Assembly: GCF_029238675.1 (NCBI RefSeq)
Contig: NZ_JAQWFR010000007.1
Location: 1 to 64,000 of the forward strand
Direction: 5' to 3'
Length of the DNA: 64,000 bases
Origin: Oceanicoccus sp.
GTDB lineage: Bacteria; Pseudomonadota; Gammaproteobacteria; Pseudomonadales; Dasaniaceae
Below the pieces are notes generated by a model. The model worked only from the letters and a program-made list of their open reading frames with translations, did no database searches and had not been told where the DNA came from. Numbering within the stretch: the first letter of the stretch is position 1; every line of letters begins with the position of its first letter. Made by a program: the position numbers and the translations under genes. Below, piece by piece: positions 45,913 to 56,398 of this stretch.

Positions 45913-48279
45913 ATGAGCAGTACAAACCAGCAAGCCTCCCAAAATACCTTTGGAAAAATCACCCAACGAATTGCCGAAGAACTCAACGTCAATGCCAAGC
46001 AAGTTGAAGCAGCGGTTGAACTATTAGATGAGGGCGCCACTGTTCCCTTTATCTCCCGCTACCGAAAAGAAGTTACCGGCGGCCTGGACGATGCTGAAAT
46101 GCGGCAACTGGAAAACCGCCTGCACTACCTGCGTGAACTGGAAGATCGTCGTAGCGCCATCTTAAAAAGTATTGCCGAACAAGAGAAGTTAACACCTGAG
46201 CTTGAGCGCGACATTATTAACGCCGACACTAAAAACCGGCTGGAAGATTTATACCTGCCCTACAAGCAAAAGCGCAGAACCAAAGGTCAAATCGCCATTG
46301 AAGCGGGGCTGGAACCACTGGCTAATGCATTATTTGAAGATCCTGGCCTTGAACCCGAAGAGCAGGCAAAAGCTTATATCGACACCGAGAAAGGTATTGC
46401 GGATACTAAAGCCGCTTTAGATGGCGCCAAATATATTTTAATGGAACGCTTTAGTGAAAATGCCGACCTGCTAGCCAAGCTGCGAAATTTTCTCTGGCAG
46501 GAAGGCTTACTATCCGCGCGGTTGGTTGAAGGCAAAGAACAGGAAGGCGCCAAGTTTAGCGATTACTTTGAACACGATGAAGCGATCAATAAAACCCCTT
46601 CCCACCGCGCGCTCGCCATGTTCCGCGGCCGCAATGAAAGTATTTTAAACCTGTCAATTGTAGTGGGTGACCCGGAAGATAAAACAGCCACCCACCCCTG
46701 TGAAATCATGGTAGCCGAACACTGGGGCATCAAAGATCAACAACGCCCAGCCGACCGATGGTTAAAAGAAGTCATACGCTGGACCTGGCGGATTAAACTC
46801 TACACCCACCTTGAAACTGACCTGATGGGCAAACTAAGGGAAGCCGCAGAAGAAGAAGCGATTAGCGTGTTTGCGGGCAACCTTAAAGATTTATTACTGG
46901 CTGCCCCGGCGGGCCCCAAGGCCACCATCGGTCTTGATCCCGGCCTGCGTACCGGCTGTAAAGTCGCGGTAGTCGATGGCAATGGTAAAGTGCTGGACCA
47001 CTGCGCTATTTACCCTACACCACCGCAAAATAAAATTGCCGAAGCGGCCGCCATAATCATTAAACTGGCCAAAGAGCATAACGTAGAACTTATAGCGATA
47101 GGTAACGGCACCGCCAGTCGCGAGACTGATCGCTTTGTAGGGGATATTATTTCCGCGCATCCTGAATTAAAACTTAACAAGGTTATGGTTAACGAAGCGG
47201 GGGCTTCTATTTATTCCGCCTCAGAATATGCGTCTAAAGAGTACCCTGATTTGGACGTTACCATTCGCGGCGCCATTTCTATTGCCCACCGTTTACAGGA
47301 CCCACTAGCCGAGCTGGTAAAAATTGAACCCAAATCCATTGGTGTTGGCCAATACCAGCACGATGTAGGCCAAACCCAACTGGCACGCTCGCTGGATGCC
47401 GTCGTGGAGGATTGTGTTAACAGTGTTGGCGTTGATGTAAACACCGCCTCAAGCGCCTTACTCAGCAGAGTGTCTGGCCTTAACCAAACGATTGCCCACA
47501 ATATTGTGGAGCTAAGGGACCAGCAAGGTTCTTTTAAAAACCGTGAAGCCCTGAAAGCCGTAAAACGCTTCGGCGATAAAACCTTTGAACAGGCCGCGGG
47601 CTTTTTACGGATTATGGATGGCGACAACCCCCTGGATGCTTCCGCCGTTCACCCCGAAAGTTATTCCGTCGTAGAAAAAGTTGTTAACATTAATGACCGC
47701 AGTATTGCCAGCACCATCGGTGATAGCCGATTTTTAAAATCATTAAACCCCGCTGACTTTACCGATGAAAAATTCGGCCTGCCCACCGTTACCGATATTT
47801 TAGGCGAATTAGATAAGCCAGGACGAGATCCTCGCCCCGAGTTTAAAACCGCCGTATTTAAAGAGGGCGTAGAAAAAATCTCTGACCTGATTCCAGAGAT
47901 GATTCTAGAAGGCACGGTGACTAATGTAACTAACTTTGGTGCCTTTGTAGATATTGGCGTGCACCAGGATGGCCTGGTTCATATCTCGGCGCTTTCCGAT
48001 ACCTTTGTTAAAGACCCAAGAACTGTCGTCAAGGCAGGTGATATTGTTAAAGTTAAAGTATTGGAAGTGGATGTCAATCGTAAACGCATAGCACTAACAA
48101 GACGCTTAAGTGATAAAGCCGAGCCACAACAAAAAACAGACCGAGACAGAAAGCCCAGAGGCAATGGCAACAAAGCCCATAAAAATAACCAGAGAAACGA
48201 CAAGAGCAATGGTGGCAAACAACAAGGCACATTTGCACAACTATTTGCCGATGCAGGTAAAATAAAAACCAAAGGCTAA
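45913..48279 (+). CDS. tex: Tex family transcription accessory protein
   Basis: This 788-residue protein has the Tex N-terminal helical region, a YqgF-like domain ([25 protein letters not shown], about residues 336-360), helix-hairpin-helix segments ([26 protein letters not shown]) and a C-terminal S1 RNA-binding domain ([29 protein letters not shown]). The tail is basic and Gln/Asn-rich. Tex relates to eukaryotic Spt6. Normal length. Its stop codon overlaps the convergent methyltransferase gene by 4 bp. Confidence 0.96.
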   Translation: MSSTNQQASQNTFGKITQRIAEELNVNAKQVEAAVELLDEGATVPFISRYRKEVTGGLDDAEMRQLENRLHYLRELEDRRSAILKSIAEQEKLTPELERDIINADTKNRLEDLYLPYKQKRRTKGQIAIEAGLEPLANALFEDPGLEPEEQAKAYIDTEKGIADTKAALDGAKYILMERFSENADLLAKLRNFLWQEGLLSARLVEGKEQEGAKFSDYFEHDEAINKTPSHRALAMFRGRNESILNLSIVVGDPEDKTATHPCEIMVAEHWGIKDQQRPADRWLKEVIRWTWRIKLYTHLETDLMGKLREAAEEEAISVFAGNLKDLLLAAPAGPKATIGLDPGLRTGCKVAVVDGNGKVLDHCAIYPTPPQNKIAEAAAIIIKLAKEHNVELIAIGNGTASRETDRFVGDIISAHPELKLNKVMVNEAGASIYSASEYASKEYPDLDVTIRGAISIAHRLQDPLAELVKIEPKSIGVGQYQHDVGQTQLARSLDAVVEDCVNSVGVDVNTASSALLSRVSGLNQTIAHNIVELRDQQGSFKNREALKAVKRFGDKTFEQAAGFLRIMDGDNPLDASAVHPESYSVVEKVVNINDRSIASTIGDSRFLKSLNPADFTDEKFGLPTVTDILGELDKPGRDPRPEFKTAVFKEGVEKISDLIPEMILEGTVTNVTNFGAFVDIGVHQDGLVHISALSDTFVKDPRTVVKAGDIVKVKVLEVDVNRKRIALTRRLSDKAEPQQKTDRDRKPRGNGNKAHKNNQRNDKSNGGKQQGTFAQLFADAGKIKTKG

Positions 48280-48929
48280 GGTTTAGTCAAGATAATCACA
48301 TCCTGCCCAATAAACTCCAGTTGAGCATTCCATTTCCCGGCCAGCCACTGAAAGGTTGGCTGGGAAAAGAAGCACACATGGGTGGGATCATTTTTATAAT
48401 ACCAGTTGGAAAACGCCTGCTGATCAATCACCAACTTAGTCATTAAAGCTAAAACACCACCACTTTCTAACAGCGCCCATAGTTGTGGTAACACCTTGCC
48501 CGGCTCGAACAAATGCTCAGCCACTTCGGTGGCGGTTACAAAATCATAATGATGATTAAAGACTGCTTTATCATTATGGTAAAAAATATCGTAAACCGAC
48601 ATGTTATAACCCTGCTCAGCCAACATCACAGATAGAGCCGGGCCAGGGCCACAACCAAAATCCAAACCATGGGCGCAAGGCTTAATGCGCTCTTGTAGCG
48701 GTAACTGCATCCGAGATAAAAATTCCCGATAGCCTAAGTCCTCAACAGAATTTTCATGTAACTCGTACACCGCTTTTTCTTGCTCGGCATTGAGTCGCTG
48801 AACAGGATCAACAAACACCAACCGGCACTCCCCGCACTGATAAAAATCACGCGCAGGTTTTTTCTTTGATAGTTGCTGGTAGAAATGCTGGCAATTAACC
48901 CCAGCACAAAGCGGGCATACTAAATTCAA
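48276..48929 (-). CDS. Class I SAM-dependent methyltransferase with N-terminal zinc ribbon
   Basis: This 217-residue protein opens with two Cys-x2-Cys pairs (Cys5/Cys8 and Cys32/Cys35), a probable zinc ribbon, followed by a Rossmann methyltransferase domain with the SAM loop [15 protein letters not shown] near residue 95 and [19 protein letters not shown], the methyltransferase-12 pattern. Similar proteins methylate diverse small molecules; the substrate is unknown. It is convergent with tex, and a complete 103-bp repeat lies upstream. Confidence 0.85.
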   Translation of the reverse strand: MNLVCPLCAGVNCQHFYQQLSKKKPARDFYQCGECRLVFVDPVQRLNAEQEKAVYELHENSVEDLGYREFLSRMQLPLQERIKPCAHGLDFGCGPGPALSVMLAEQGYNMSVYDIFYHNDKAVFNHHYDFVTATEVAEHLFEPGKVLPQLWALLESGGVLALMTKLVIDQQAFSNWYYKNDPTHVCFFSQPTFQWLAGKWNAQLEFIGQDVIILTKP

Positions 48930-48974
48930 TACTTATCTCTTTTTTTACCTTCCAGTGATTCCTGCAAAATTCCC

Positions 48975-49077
48975 CGTCATTCCCGCGAAGGCGGGAATCC
49001 AGACTGCATGCTTATGCTGTTATTTCCGCCGAGGCGGAAATCTACAGCGCTGGATTCCCGCCTTCGCGGGAATGACG
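48975..49077. repeat. Complete 103-bp palindromic element, copy 2
   Basis: Left hairpin CGTCATTCCCGCGAAGGCGG/GAATCCAG, GACTGCATGCTTATGCTG, inner hairpin TTATTTCCGCCGAGGCGGAAA, TCTACAGC, right hairpin ending GCGGGAATGACG. The flanking bases extend the palindrome further (AAAATTCCCC before, GGGGAATTTT after), giving about 120 bp of symmetric ends. Confidence 0.92.
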
Positions 49078-49228
49078 GGGAATTTTTCAAATGACGTGCT
49101 GCAGTAGATAATACCCTTGCATAGCCTAAGGAAACAATAAAAACCACACCACTGTGTCTCTAACCATGATTCTGTTAAGATCAGCCCTCTTAATTTTACC
49201 TCCATCCCTACCCCTTAGGAGAACAACA

Positions 49229-49705
49229 ATGACCGTACAAGTTGGTGACAAACTTCCCGCAGGTAATTTAAACATTATGGGCGCCGAAGGCCCGCAAGAA
49301 GTATCCATCAGTGAATTATTCGACGGTAAAAAAGTCATTATGTTTGCCGTACCCGGCGCGTTCACCCCCGGCTGCTCAATGACACACCTGCCCGGCTTTG
49401 TGGTTAATGCCGACAAAATCAAGGCCAATGGCGTTGATAGCATTATCTGCTTATCAGTTAATGATGCCTTCGTTATGGATGCCTGGGGCAAAGCCCAAAA
49501 TGCTGAAGAACTGATTATGGCTGCAGATGGCAGCGGCGATTACACCAAAGCATTGGGCCTGGTATTAGACGCCAGCGCCTTTGGTATGGGTGAGCGCAGC
49601 AAGCGTTATGCCATGATCGTAGACAATGGCGAGATCACCTACCTGGGTGTTGATGCCAAAGGCATTGAAGCCAGTGCAGCTGACGCAGTTATTGCAGCAC
49701 TGTAG
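49229..49705 (+). CDS. Peroxiredoxin (Prx5 type)
   Basis: The start is placed at ATG 49229, with AGGAG upstream; the frame to 49154 adds 25 unlikely residues. The 158-residue protein is a Prx5-type peroxidase with the peroxidatic Cys in PGAFTPGCSMTHLPGFV, using thiols (glutathione or glutaredoxin) to reduce peroxides. It lacks the fused glutaredoxin domain seen in some relatives. A single gene behind a repeat element. Confidence 0.92.
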   Translation: MTVQVGDKLPAGNLNIMGAEGPQEVSISELFDGKKVIMFAVPGAFTPGCSMTHLPGFVVNADKIKANGVDSIICLSVNDAFVMDAWGKAQNAEELIMAADGSGDYTKALGLVLDASAFGMGERSKRYAMIVDNGEITYLGVDAKGIEASAADAVIAAL

Positions 49706-49734
49706 CAAGCTTTACAGATACAAGGCGGGTTGAT

Positions 49735-50166
49735 TCATGCAACGCTATCGGGGCAACCTGCACTAATCGGCGGATGGAAGATTATCTGCACGACATTGCC
49801 ATCGGGGTCCAGGCAATAAAAACTGCGAGCGCCATCCCGGTGTGTGCGAGGTTCATTTTTAATTCGCACACCATGGGACTTCAAGAACTCATACCAGACA
49901 TCCACCTGGTCGATATCATCGATAATAAAACCAATATGATCGAGGCGCTGTACGGCGGGGGGACGCTCGGCACCAGTAAAACGATGCAGGGCTAAATTAT
50001 CATTACCAGAGGTCAGGTAAACATTGTCGGTGTCGGGCTCCCACTCAATACTCATACCCAACAACTTGGTATAAAACATCACCGTTTCTTCAAAGCTTTC
50101 TACAAACAGCGCAATATGGCGCATACCCGCCGTAGGCGCTGGGCGATTACTTTCATCAACTGTCAT
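49735..50166 (-). CDS. VOC superfamily (glyoxalase/bleomycin-resistance fold) protein
   Basis: This 143-residue protein has a single VOC module: MRHIALFVESFEETVMFYTKLLGM, then RLDHIGFIIDDIDQVDVWYEFLKSHGV and the final YCLDPDGNVVQIIFH with conserved metal-site His and Glu positions. The superfamily covers glyoxalases, dioxygenases and isomerases, so the reaction cannot be assigned. It is 25 bp after the OsmC-like gene, probably co-transcribed. Confidence 0.85.
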   Translation of the reverse strand: MTVDESNRPAPTAGMRHIALFVESFEETVMFYTKLLGMSIEWEPDTDNVYLTSGNDNLALHRFTGAERPPAVQRLDHIGFIIDDIDQVDVWYEFLKSHGVRIKNEPRTHRDGARSFYCLDPDGNVVQIIFHPPISAGCPDSVA

Positions 50167-50191
50167 GACAATGTCCTAATATTAAAAAAAC

Positions 50192-50629
50192 TTAACTGGA
50201 TAATTCGACTAATTCATAGCTATGAGTGACTTCCACTCCAGCCGCTTCCATCATAATAGAAGCCGAGCAGTACTTCTCAGCAGACAAGCTGACCGCCCGT
50301 TTTACATGAGCTTCTTTCAAACCTCGGCCACTAACGATAAATTTCAGGTGGATTTTAGTAAATACCGCAGGCACCGCATCAGCGCGCTCTGCATCCAACT
50401 CTGCCACACAGCTTTCGACATCCTGGCGGGATTTTTCCAGCATGCCAAGCACATCAAAAGAAGCACAGCCGCCCATACCCATCAATAACATTTCCATTGG
50501 CCGAGGGCCCAAATCACGGCCACCCAAATCCGGCGGGCCATCCATCACTACGCGGTGACCGGTCTCAGATTCAGCGGCAAAACTCACGCCATCCATCCAT
50601 TCAACTGTTGCTTTCATTGACTTGTTCAC
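50192..50629 (-). CDS. yhfA: OsmC-like protein (YhfA)
   Basis: This 145-residue OsmC-fold protein has the conserved peroxidatic-type cysteine region MGMGGCASFDVLGML and the second AEKYCSASIMM. OsmC relatives reduce organic hydroperoxides. As in E. coli, the gene is divergent from crp, and a pseudomonad vfr has an osmC-like neighbour too. The start is ATG 50629. Confidence 0.92.
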   Translation of the reverse strand: MNKSMKATVEWMDGVSFAAESETGHRVVMDGPPDLGGRDLGPRPMEMLLMGMGGCASFDVLGMLEKSRQDVESCVAELDAERADAVPAVFTKIHLKFIVSGRGLKEAHVKRAVSLSAEKYCSASIMMEAAGVEVTHSYELVELSS

Positions 50630-50865
50630 TTCTTCTATTAATGGCTAATACCCGTGCTAGCTGAGCGGCACTCTCACGACAGTTCTCTCGGTAACTCTCA
50701 GGGCAGCAAGCTTAGCACATCCATTGTGACTGCCAAATATGAAAACAGGCACACAAAAACGCCTGGGGCCTAGCGAAACTGCACATTTAAGCCATACTAA
50801 CTAGTCAGTAGACCACTGTTCGTAAACTGGCATTAAAAATAACAGATCAATATGAGGAAAGACCG

Positions 50866-51501
50866 TTGGTTAGCCTAGCTTTAAGCCCGCACATCGAGAA
50901 TGTAGACGAATTTTTAAATCATTGTCACCGCCGCCGCTTTCCGGCTAAAAGCACCCTTATTTATGCCGGTGATACCAGTGACTCCCTATATTACATTATC
51001 GAAGGTTCTGTCACCGTTATGATCGAAGACGATGACGGCAAAGAAATCATTGTTGCTTATTTAAACAAAGGGGATTTCTTCGGTGAGATGGGCCTGTTTG
51101 ATGACCAACAGGAACGCAGTGCCTGGGTCAAAGCCAAAACCGCCTGTGAAGTGGCTGAAATCAGCTACGCCAAATTCCTTGAGGTTAGCAAGACTAATCC
51201 TGAATTCCTCTTTGCTGTAGGTACCCAAATGGCGAAAAGCCTACGGGACACTACCCGCAAAGTGGGTGACCTGGCCTTTTTGGATGTAACCGGCCGTGTA
51301 GCCCGCACTCTGCTGGACCTGTGCAAGCAGCCGGACGCCATGACCCATCCCGATGGTATGCAGATTAAAATTACCCGCCAGGAGATTGGCCGAATTGTGG
51401 GCTGTTCTCGTGAAATGGTAGGTCGTGTATTAAAAACCCTGGAAGAACAAGGTTTGGTGGAAGCCAAAGGTAAAACCATGGTGGTTTTCGGTACCCGCTA
51501 G
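50866..51501 (+). CDS. crp: cAMP receptor protein (CRP/Vfr)
   Basis: This 211-residue regulator starts at TTG 50866 with GAGGA seven bases upstream. The cAMP pocket is intact: [16 protein letters not shown] includes the Arg and Ser that bind cAMP. The C-terminal helix-turn-helix [27 protein letters not shown] matches CRP/Vfr. It activates or represses catabolic and, in pseudomonads, virulence genes. The 236-bp gap to yhfA must contain both promoters. Confidence 0.95.
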   Translation: MVSLALSPHIENVDEFLNHCHRRRFPAKSTLIYAGDTSDSLYYIIEGSVTVMIEDDDGKEIIVAYLNKGDFFGEMGLFDDQQERSAWVKAKTACEVAEISYAKFLEVSKTNPEFLFAVGTQMAKSLRDTTRKVGDLAFLDVTGRVARTLLDLCKQPDAMTHPDGMQIKITRQEIGRIVGCSREMVGRVLKTLEEQGLVEAKGKTMVVFGTR

Positions 51502-51564
51502 CCTCCAGAGCCTCTTTAGCGTGCCGGGCTGCGACACGCCATTTCTAATTTACTGATTACCAGC

Positions 51565-51942
51565 CTACTGCTTATCAATCTTATGGGACGGATCAGAATC
51601 GCCATCGTCATTACCTTTAGCCAATAACTGGTCAGCAAAGTTAGCAACCACCGGTAACCGTGGCGCATTGCCCGCCAGCGACATCGCCATCATCACCAAC
51701 CATAAAATCAGCGATACCGGCGCCAGCACCACCATAATCAGTGGACCAAGGGCGGGAATAATCGGTAAAAAGATATTAAGCACCGTCAATGAGCCAAATA
51801 GCACTATCGACTGGGCGCCATGGAAACGGACGTCGACATCCTGCTTTTCAATAAAGAAAATCGCCAAACCCGAGATCCAGCCAAAGACATAGGCAAGACA
51901 CTTGGCAATATTATCCGGTAACCCGGTAGATGAACCGTTCAT
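51565..51942 (-). CDS. DUF4870/Tic20-like membrane protein
   Basis: This 125-residue protein has three membrane segments (about residues 15-32, 42-68 and 70-92) and the DUF4870 pattern AYVFGWISGLAIFFIEKQDVDVRFHGAQSI. The C-terminal tail is acidic and soluble. The function is unknown. Confidence 0.8.
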   Translation of the reverse strand: MNGSSTGLPDNIAKCLAYVFGWISGLAIFFIEKQDVDVRFHGAQSIVLFGSLTVLNIFLPIIPALGPLIMVVLAPVSLILWLVMMAMSLAGNAPRLPVVANFADQLLAKGNDDGDSDPSHKIDKQ

Positions 51943-52039
51943 AGCTGTTCCTTATTTCTGGTTGTGAGCCTTAAATGGCGATAGTTTACACTGCAAAACC
52001 ACCCCTACTCCAGTACTGCAGGATCAATTGCAATCCACA

Positions 52040-53413
52040 CTACAATAATAGTAAGTAACAAGCTGACCCAACAACCGCAGCCCCCATCAAGTTAAGCGCA
52101 AACCCCTCCCGCGCCATTCTTTGGGTGCTGACAAAACCACTCCCATAAACAATACTGTTAGGCGCCGTTGCCACCGGCAACATAAAGGCACAACTGGCAC
52201 TGATTGCGGCGGGCACCATTAGTAATCGCGGATCAATATCAGCTGCCAATGCCGCGGCCGCCAATACCGGCATTAATAACACCGTACTGGCTGTATTGCT
52301 TGTCGTTTCAGTCAAAAAAGTCACACACAAACAAAGCACCAACATCATCAATAGCACCGGCCAATAAGATAGCACCGTTAATGTTTCGCCAATGACATCG
52401 CTTAACCCCGAAACGACAAAACCTTTAGCCAAACAAATACCGCCGCTAAATAACAGCAACACCCCCCAGGGAATAGTAGACGCCGCCTCCCAATCCATTA
52501 ACTTACCCCCGCGACCATTGGGCAGCATAAACATAATAACCACAGCCGTTAGCGCCACAGAAGCATCGTTAGCGTTAATACCCAATAACTCAGACCAGCC
52601 ACCAAAAGGCTCACGACGGGTAATCCAGGCCAAAGCTGTTAAAGCAAATACAATCAATACCCGCCGCTCTTCAACCCGCCAATTGCCCACTACCGGTAAA
52701 TGAAAACCGCCGCGATAACTCAGAGAACGTGTTAGCCATAAACCTGCTACAGGCACCATAATCGCCACCACCGGCACAGCCCAGGACATCCACTCGGTAA
52801 AACCAACGGTTTTACCCACTTGCTCTTCATACACTTGCATAAAGACCAGGTTGGGCGGTGTGCCGATGGGCGTGCCCATACCGCCAATACTGGCAGCGTA
52901 GGCAACCCCCAACATTAAAGGTGCAGCAAGAGCTTTATCTTCAGCTTTTTCCAGAACGGCCATGGCCACTGGTAAAAGCATCAGGGTTGTGGCTGCATTG
53001 GACATCCACATACTGAGTACAGCGGCGGTAGCCATAAAGCCAAACACCAACTGCCGGCTACTACTACCGCCAAATACATTAATCATACCCAGCGCAATAC
53101 GACGGTGCGCCCCACTGCGCTCCATCGCTTTTGACAAAATAAACCCACCCAGTAACAGTAAAATCAAAGGGCTGCCATAGGCCTGGGCAATCTGGTTTTT
53201 ATCCAACACACCGGTCAGCTGCAGCAGGGCAAAAGGAATCATCGATGTCACGGGAATGGGGATAGGTTCAAATACCCACCAAAGAATACACAACAAAGTA
53301 ACCCCCGCCGTAATAGAGGCATCCCGTGATAAGCCCTGCTGGCTTAGCAAAAAAGTCACTAACAATGCCAATAGCGGGCCAGCTATCAGCAGTCCATTTC
53401 TAAAGGTTGCCAA
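52040..53413 (-). CDS. Divalent anion:sodium symporter (DASS/SLC13 family)
   Basis: This 457-residue protein has about twelve membrane segments and the two Ser-Asn-x substrate/sodium motifs of the family: SNAATTLMLLPVAMAV (around residue 138) and TSNTASTVLLMPVLAA (about 370). Members carry C4-dicarboxylates, citrate or sulfate with sodium; the substrate here is not determined. Single gene, divergent from moaA. Confidence 0.9.
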   Translation of the reverse strand: MATFRNGLLIAGPLLALLVTFLLSQQGLSRDASITAGVTLLCILWWVFEPIPIPVTSMIPFALLQLTGVLDKNQIAQAYGSPLILLLLGGFILSKAMERSGAHRRIALGMINVFGGSSSRQLVFGFMATAAVLSMWMSNAATTLMLLPVAMAVLEKAEDKALAAPLMLGVAYAASIGGMGTPIGTPPNLVFMQVYEEQVGKTVGFTEWMSWAVPVVAIMVPVAGLWLTRSLSYRGGFHLPVVGNWRVEERRVLIVFALTALAWITRREPFGGWSELLGINANDASVALTAVVIMFMLPNGRGGKLMDWEAASTIPWGVLLLFSGGICLAKGFVVSGLSDVIGETLTVLSYWPVLLMMLVLCLCVTFLTETTSNTASTVLLMPVLAAAALAADIDPRLLMVPAAISASCAFMLPVATAPNSIVYGSGFVSTQRMAREGFALNLMGAAVVGSACYLLLL

Positions 53414-53512
53414 AGAAATTTCTCCAAAATTATTATTGCCCGGTATTTTGCCATGCCAGCAAACGAATAGAAAATAAAGCTTTTACCCCTCCACCGGTGT
53501 AATATCATCTCC

Positions 53513-54517
53513 ATGAACGAAGCTGCATCTCCCCTACTTATTGATCGATTTAACCGTCAAGTTGAATACGTCAGACTGTCGGTGACAGACCGCTGTGACT
53601 TCCGCTGCGTGTACTGCATGGCGGAGGAAATGACCTTTGCCCCAAGGGCAGATATTTTAACGCTGGAAGAACTGGAGCTTATCGCTCGCGCGTTTGTTGA
53701 ATTGGGGGCAAAAAAAATTCGCCTAACCGGTGGCGAGCCTTTAGTTCGGCAGAATATCATGGCACTGGTAGAAAATATCGGCCAGCTTGATGGCCTCCAT
53801 GAATTAACACTGACTACCAATGGTTCGCAACTGACCAAACAAGCTTCAGCTTTGCATCAGGCTGGTATCAAACGCATCAATATTAGTATCGACAGTTTAA
53901 AGCCGGCGCGGTTTAAAAAAATCACCCGTACCGGTGATTTGCAAAAAGTACTCAATGGTATTGATGCTGCCATTGCAACGGGCTTTAAACGCATTAAATT
54001 AAATACGGTGATTTTAAAAGGTCGCAACGAGGATGAAATTATTGATTTGGTTAATTTCGCCCGCGATAAAAAAGTCGATATTTCATTTATCGAAGAAATG
54101 CCGCTGGGCTTAATTGATGAACATAACCGCGCATTGAGTTTTTGCTCCAGTGATGAAATACGCGATATCGTTTCGGCGCAGTACCCGCTCACATCCACAG
54201 ATGAAACAACCAGCGGCCCTTCCCATTATTATTCCATGAATGACAGCGAGTCTCGCATCGGTTTTATTTCACCCCACAGTCATAATTTTTGTCATCTCTG
54301 TAATCGGGTTCGCGTTACGGTTGAAGGTCGCTTACTGCTCTGCCTTGGCAATGAACACTCAGCAGATTTAAAAACCGTATTAAGGGCCAACCCCGGGGAG
54401 ATTGATCCCTTGAAGGATGCGATTATTGCCGCCATGGACCTTAAGCCTGAAAAACATCATTTTAATCTCGAAGAAGAGCCGCAAATTGTTCGCTTTATGA
54501 ATATGACGGGGGGCTAA
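53513..54517 (+). CDS. moaA: GTP 3',8-cyclase (MoaA)
   Basis: This 334-residue radical-SAM enzyme makes the first molybdenum cofactor intermediate. The N-terminal cluster motif is CDFRCVYC, preceded by the [17 protein letters not shown] opening; the C-terminal cluster motif is [11 protein letters not shown] plus a later Cys (LLLCLGNE), and the protein ends in the catalytically needed Gly-Gly. No other moa genes are adjacent. The dmsC-like genes at the other end of the window would need this cofactor for their catalytic partner. Confidence 0.96.
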   Translation: MNEAASPLLIDRFNRQVEYVRLSVTDRCDFRCVYCMAEEMTFAPRADILTLEELELIARAFVELGAKKIRLTGGEPLVRQNIMALVENIGQLDGLHELTLTTNGSQLTKQASALHQAGIKRINISIDSLKPARFKKITRTGDLQKVLNGIDAAIATGFKRIKLNTVILKGRNEDEIIDLVNFARDKKVDISFIEEMPLGLIDEHNRALSFCSSDEIRDIVSAQYPLTSTDETTSGPSHYYSMNDSESRIGFISPHSHNFCHLCNRVRVTVEGRLLLCLGNEHSADLKTVLRANPGEIDPLKDAIIAAMDLKPEKHHFNLEEEPQIVRFMNMTGG

Positions 54518-54865
54518 TTAAACGGAGTTAAATCCACTATGAGTCTGTGCACTCAAGCGGCTTTATTTTCCGACCTAAGTTTCCCCGGCGCCGGTCATTC
54601 CCGCGAAGGCGGGAATCCAGCCTGCATGCTTATGCTGTCATTTCCGCCAAAGCGGAAATCTACAGCACTGGATTCCCGCCTGCGCGGGAATGACGTTGCT
54701 TTGTAAAACCAACACAACACTTCAACTAACAGCCTCAAGCCAATGAATCAATTGAAAAAATACTTGCCTTATACCGCGAATCGCTCTTATTATTGCCTTC
54801 CAAGTCATAGTCATTTTTTAAATCGATCTATGTTTTTCATCTGCCGCTAATTAACGGACATTGCG
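54518..54865. other. Intergenic region with a complete repeat element
   Basis: It holds the 103-bp element (54593-54695). The remaining 170 bp before 54866 are AT-rich with no feature I can name. Confidence 0.6.
54593..54695. repeat. Complete 103-bp palindromic element, copy 3
   Basis: Left hairpin GGTCATTCCCGCGAAGGCGG/GAATCCAG, CCTGCATGCTTATGCTG, inner hairpin TCATTTCCGCCAAAGCGGAA, TCTACAGC, right hairpin ending GCGGGAATGACG. Same orientation and length as the copy at 48975. It lies downstream of moaA. Confidence 0.92.
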
Positions 54866-55318
54866 ATGACCACTTGGAACTACCGCGTGATAAGGAAAAA
54901 CTGCGCGAACACCCGAGAAGTCACATACCAAATCCACGAAGTCTACTATCTGGCAGACGGCAGCATCGACTGCTGGAATCACACACCGGTTGAGCCACTA
55001 GGCGTTAGCGAACCCAGCCTGCGCAATGATATTCAATCGTTTCTGGGTGCTTTCAGGCAGCCGGTACTGGAAGAGTGCTATATCAATGGCAAAGCCAAGC
55101 TAGTGGCTGAAAGGTTAAGTGAACCCGGCAGGGATTTACAGGCAGACTATGTCAGCAAAACCTCCCGCGCCTCAGGCTATATCAACCAGATTCTCGGCAA
55201 TCACCTGCTGCTAAAACAAGAGCCGAGCTTGCGCCAGGCTTATGACAAGGTTGACCAGGCACTGGCAGAGCTTCACGATATTGTTAACAGCAAGCACTAC
55301 CGCTCTGAAACCGCCTAG
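54866..55318 (+). CDS. Hypothetical protein
   Basis: This 150-residue soluble protein begins TTWNYRVIRKNCANTREVTYQIHEVYYLADGSID, a pattern of short beta strands with repeated aromatic residues found in small conserved proteins of unknown function. I do not recognise the family with confidence. The C-terminal half is helical. It is 53 bp before the DUF502 gene and probably co-transcribed. Confidence 0.7.
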   Translation: MTTWNYRVIRKNCANTREVTYQIHEVYYLADGSIDCWNHTPVEPLGVSEPSLRNDIQSFLGAFRQPVLEECYINGKAKLVAERLSEPGRDLQADYVSKTSRASGYINQILGNHLLLKQEPSLRQAYDKVDQALAELHDIVNSKHYRSETA

Positions 55319-55371
55319 CTTCTTACTTACAGCAACTATTGGGCATAAAGCTATAAACTGCCGAGGCCGAC

Positions 55372-56001
55372 ATGAAACCTATTAACCACTTTATCAAACA
55401 ATCCGTGATTGGCGGCCTGCTGGTGATATCTCCTGCAGTTATTTTATTTTTTGCCATCCGCTGGGCCTTCTATACCGTTACAGAAATTATTCAACCCCTG
55501 GCCACTCCCATCGCCCGCCATACCAATGCACCCGAAGTAGTAGTCGACCTGTTAGTGATTATACTTATACTGCTTGCCTGCTTTATTGTCGGTAATATCG
55601 TCTCAACCAGCGCGGGCAAATGGCTGCACGCACGCTTTGATCAAGTACTGGCTAAATTTGCACCGGGGTATAACCTGGTACGGGATATCATTCATCAATT
55701 TCTCGGCAGCAATGCCAACTCCCCCTTTAGCCGTGGCGAAGTTGCCAGAGCCAAACTATTTGGCCCCACCATCGCCACCGAAGCCACCGTGATTGTTACC
55801 AGCACCCATGACAACGGCTGGTACAGCGTATTTGTGCCCACCGGCCCCAACCCGACCTCAGGCATGATTTATCACCTACCCCCGGAACAGGTGGAACTTT
55901 TGCCCAACATCAAAGTCGATGAAGCACTAAGAACGATTATTGCCTGCGGCGCTGGCTCCGGTGAGCTGTTTAAGAAACAGGCTGAACTTGTATCATCCTA
56001 A
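55372..56001 (+). CDS. DUF502 family membrane protein
   Basis: This 209-residue protein has two N-terminal membrane segments (about residues 12-35 and 54-75) and the DUF502 cytosolic portion with GYNLVRDIIHQFLG and VFVPTGPNPTSGMIYHLPPEQVELL. The function is unknown. The next gene starts 12 bp on. Confidence 0.9.
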   Translation: MKPINHFIKQSVIGGLLVISPAVILFFAIRWAFYTVTEIIQPLATPIARHTNAPEVVVDLLVIILILLACFIVGNIVSTSAGKWLHARFDQVLAKFAPGYNLVRDIIHQFLGSNANSPFSRGEVARAKLFGPTIATEATVIVTSTHDNGWYSVFVPTGPNPTSGMIYHLPPEQVELLPNIKVDEALRTIIACGAGSGELFKKQAELVSS

Positions 56002-56013
56002 CAGCACTCTTTT

Positions 56014-56385
56014 ATGAACAACAAAGCCAAAAATCTTTTACCTGTCTTCATTGCTGTTGTCCTGTTTTTTGTTTTTCAAAACTGGTGGCGAATAGACCTG
56101 GCTTTAAACCCCATCAGCAATCAATCACTCAAGGACGAAGATGTAGTGATGTACTCAACCAGCTGGTGCCCTTACTGCCGTAAAGCGCGGCGTTTTTTTA
56201 GGCAGGCCAATATCCCTTATACAGAATACGATGTAGAAAAATCCGCCAGGGCTTATGAAGAATATCAACGCATTAGTGGCAGGGGCGTGCCGGTTATAGT
56301 AATAGGCGACCAAGTGATTCAGGGCTTTAACAAACCCGCCATCAAAAGCGCTTTAGCACAGCTGGATATGGCCTACCCCGAATAA
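56014..56385 (+). CDS. Membrane-anchored glutaredoxin-family protein
   Basis: This 123-residue protein has an N-terminal membrane segment (LLPVFIAVVLFFVFQNWW, residues 8-25) and a glutaredoxin domain with WCPYCRKARRFF (Cys-Pro-Tyr-Cys) and GRGVPVIVIGDQVIQGF containing the cis-Pro. Similar in plan to the protein at 36917. The fold orientation suggests the domain may lie in the periplasm if the segment is an uncleaved anchor. Co-transcribed with the DUF502 gene. Confidence 0.82.
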   Translation: MNNKAKNLLPVFIAVVLFFVFQNWWRIDLALNPISNQSLKDEDVVMYSTSWCPYCRKARRFFRQANIPYTEYDVEKSARAYEEYQRISGRGVPVIVIGDQVIQGFNKPAIKSALAQLDMAYPE

Positions 56386-56398
56386 CAAGGAAATAACC

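Noticed and set aside
45913-48929. 4-bp overlap of tex and the methyltransferase as an antisense regulatory pair
   Set aside because: Short convergent overlaps are common in compact genomes and nothing else supports regulation.
41351-49077. CRISPR array suspicion from repeated palindromes
   Set aside because: Copies are kilobases apart, with no regular spacers and no cas genes in the window.
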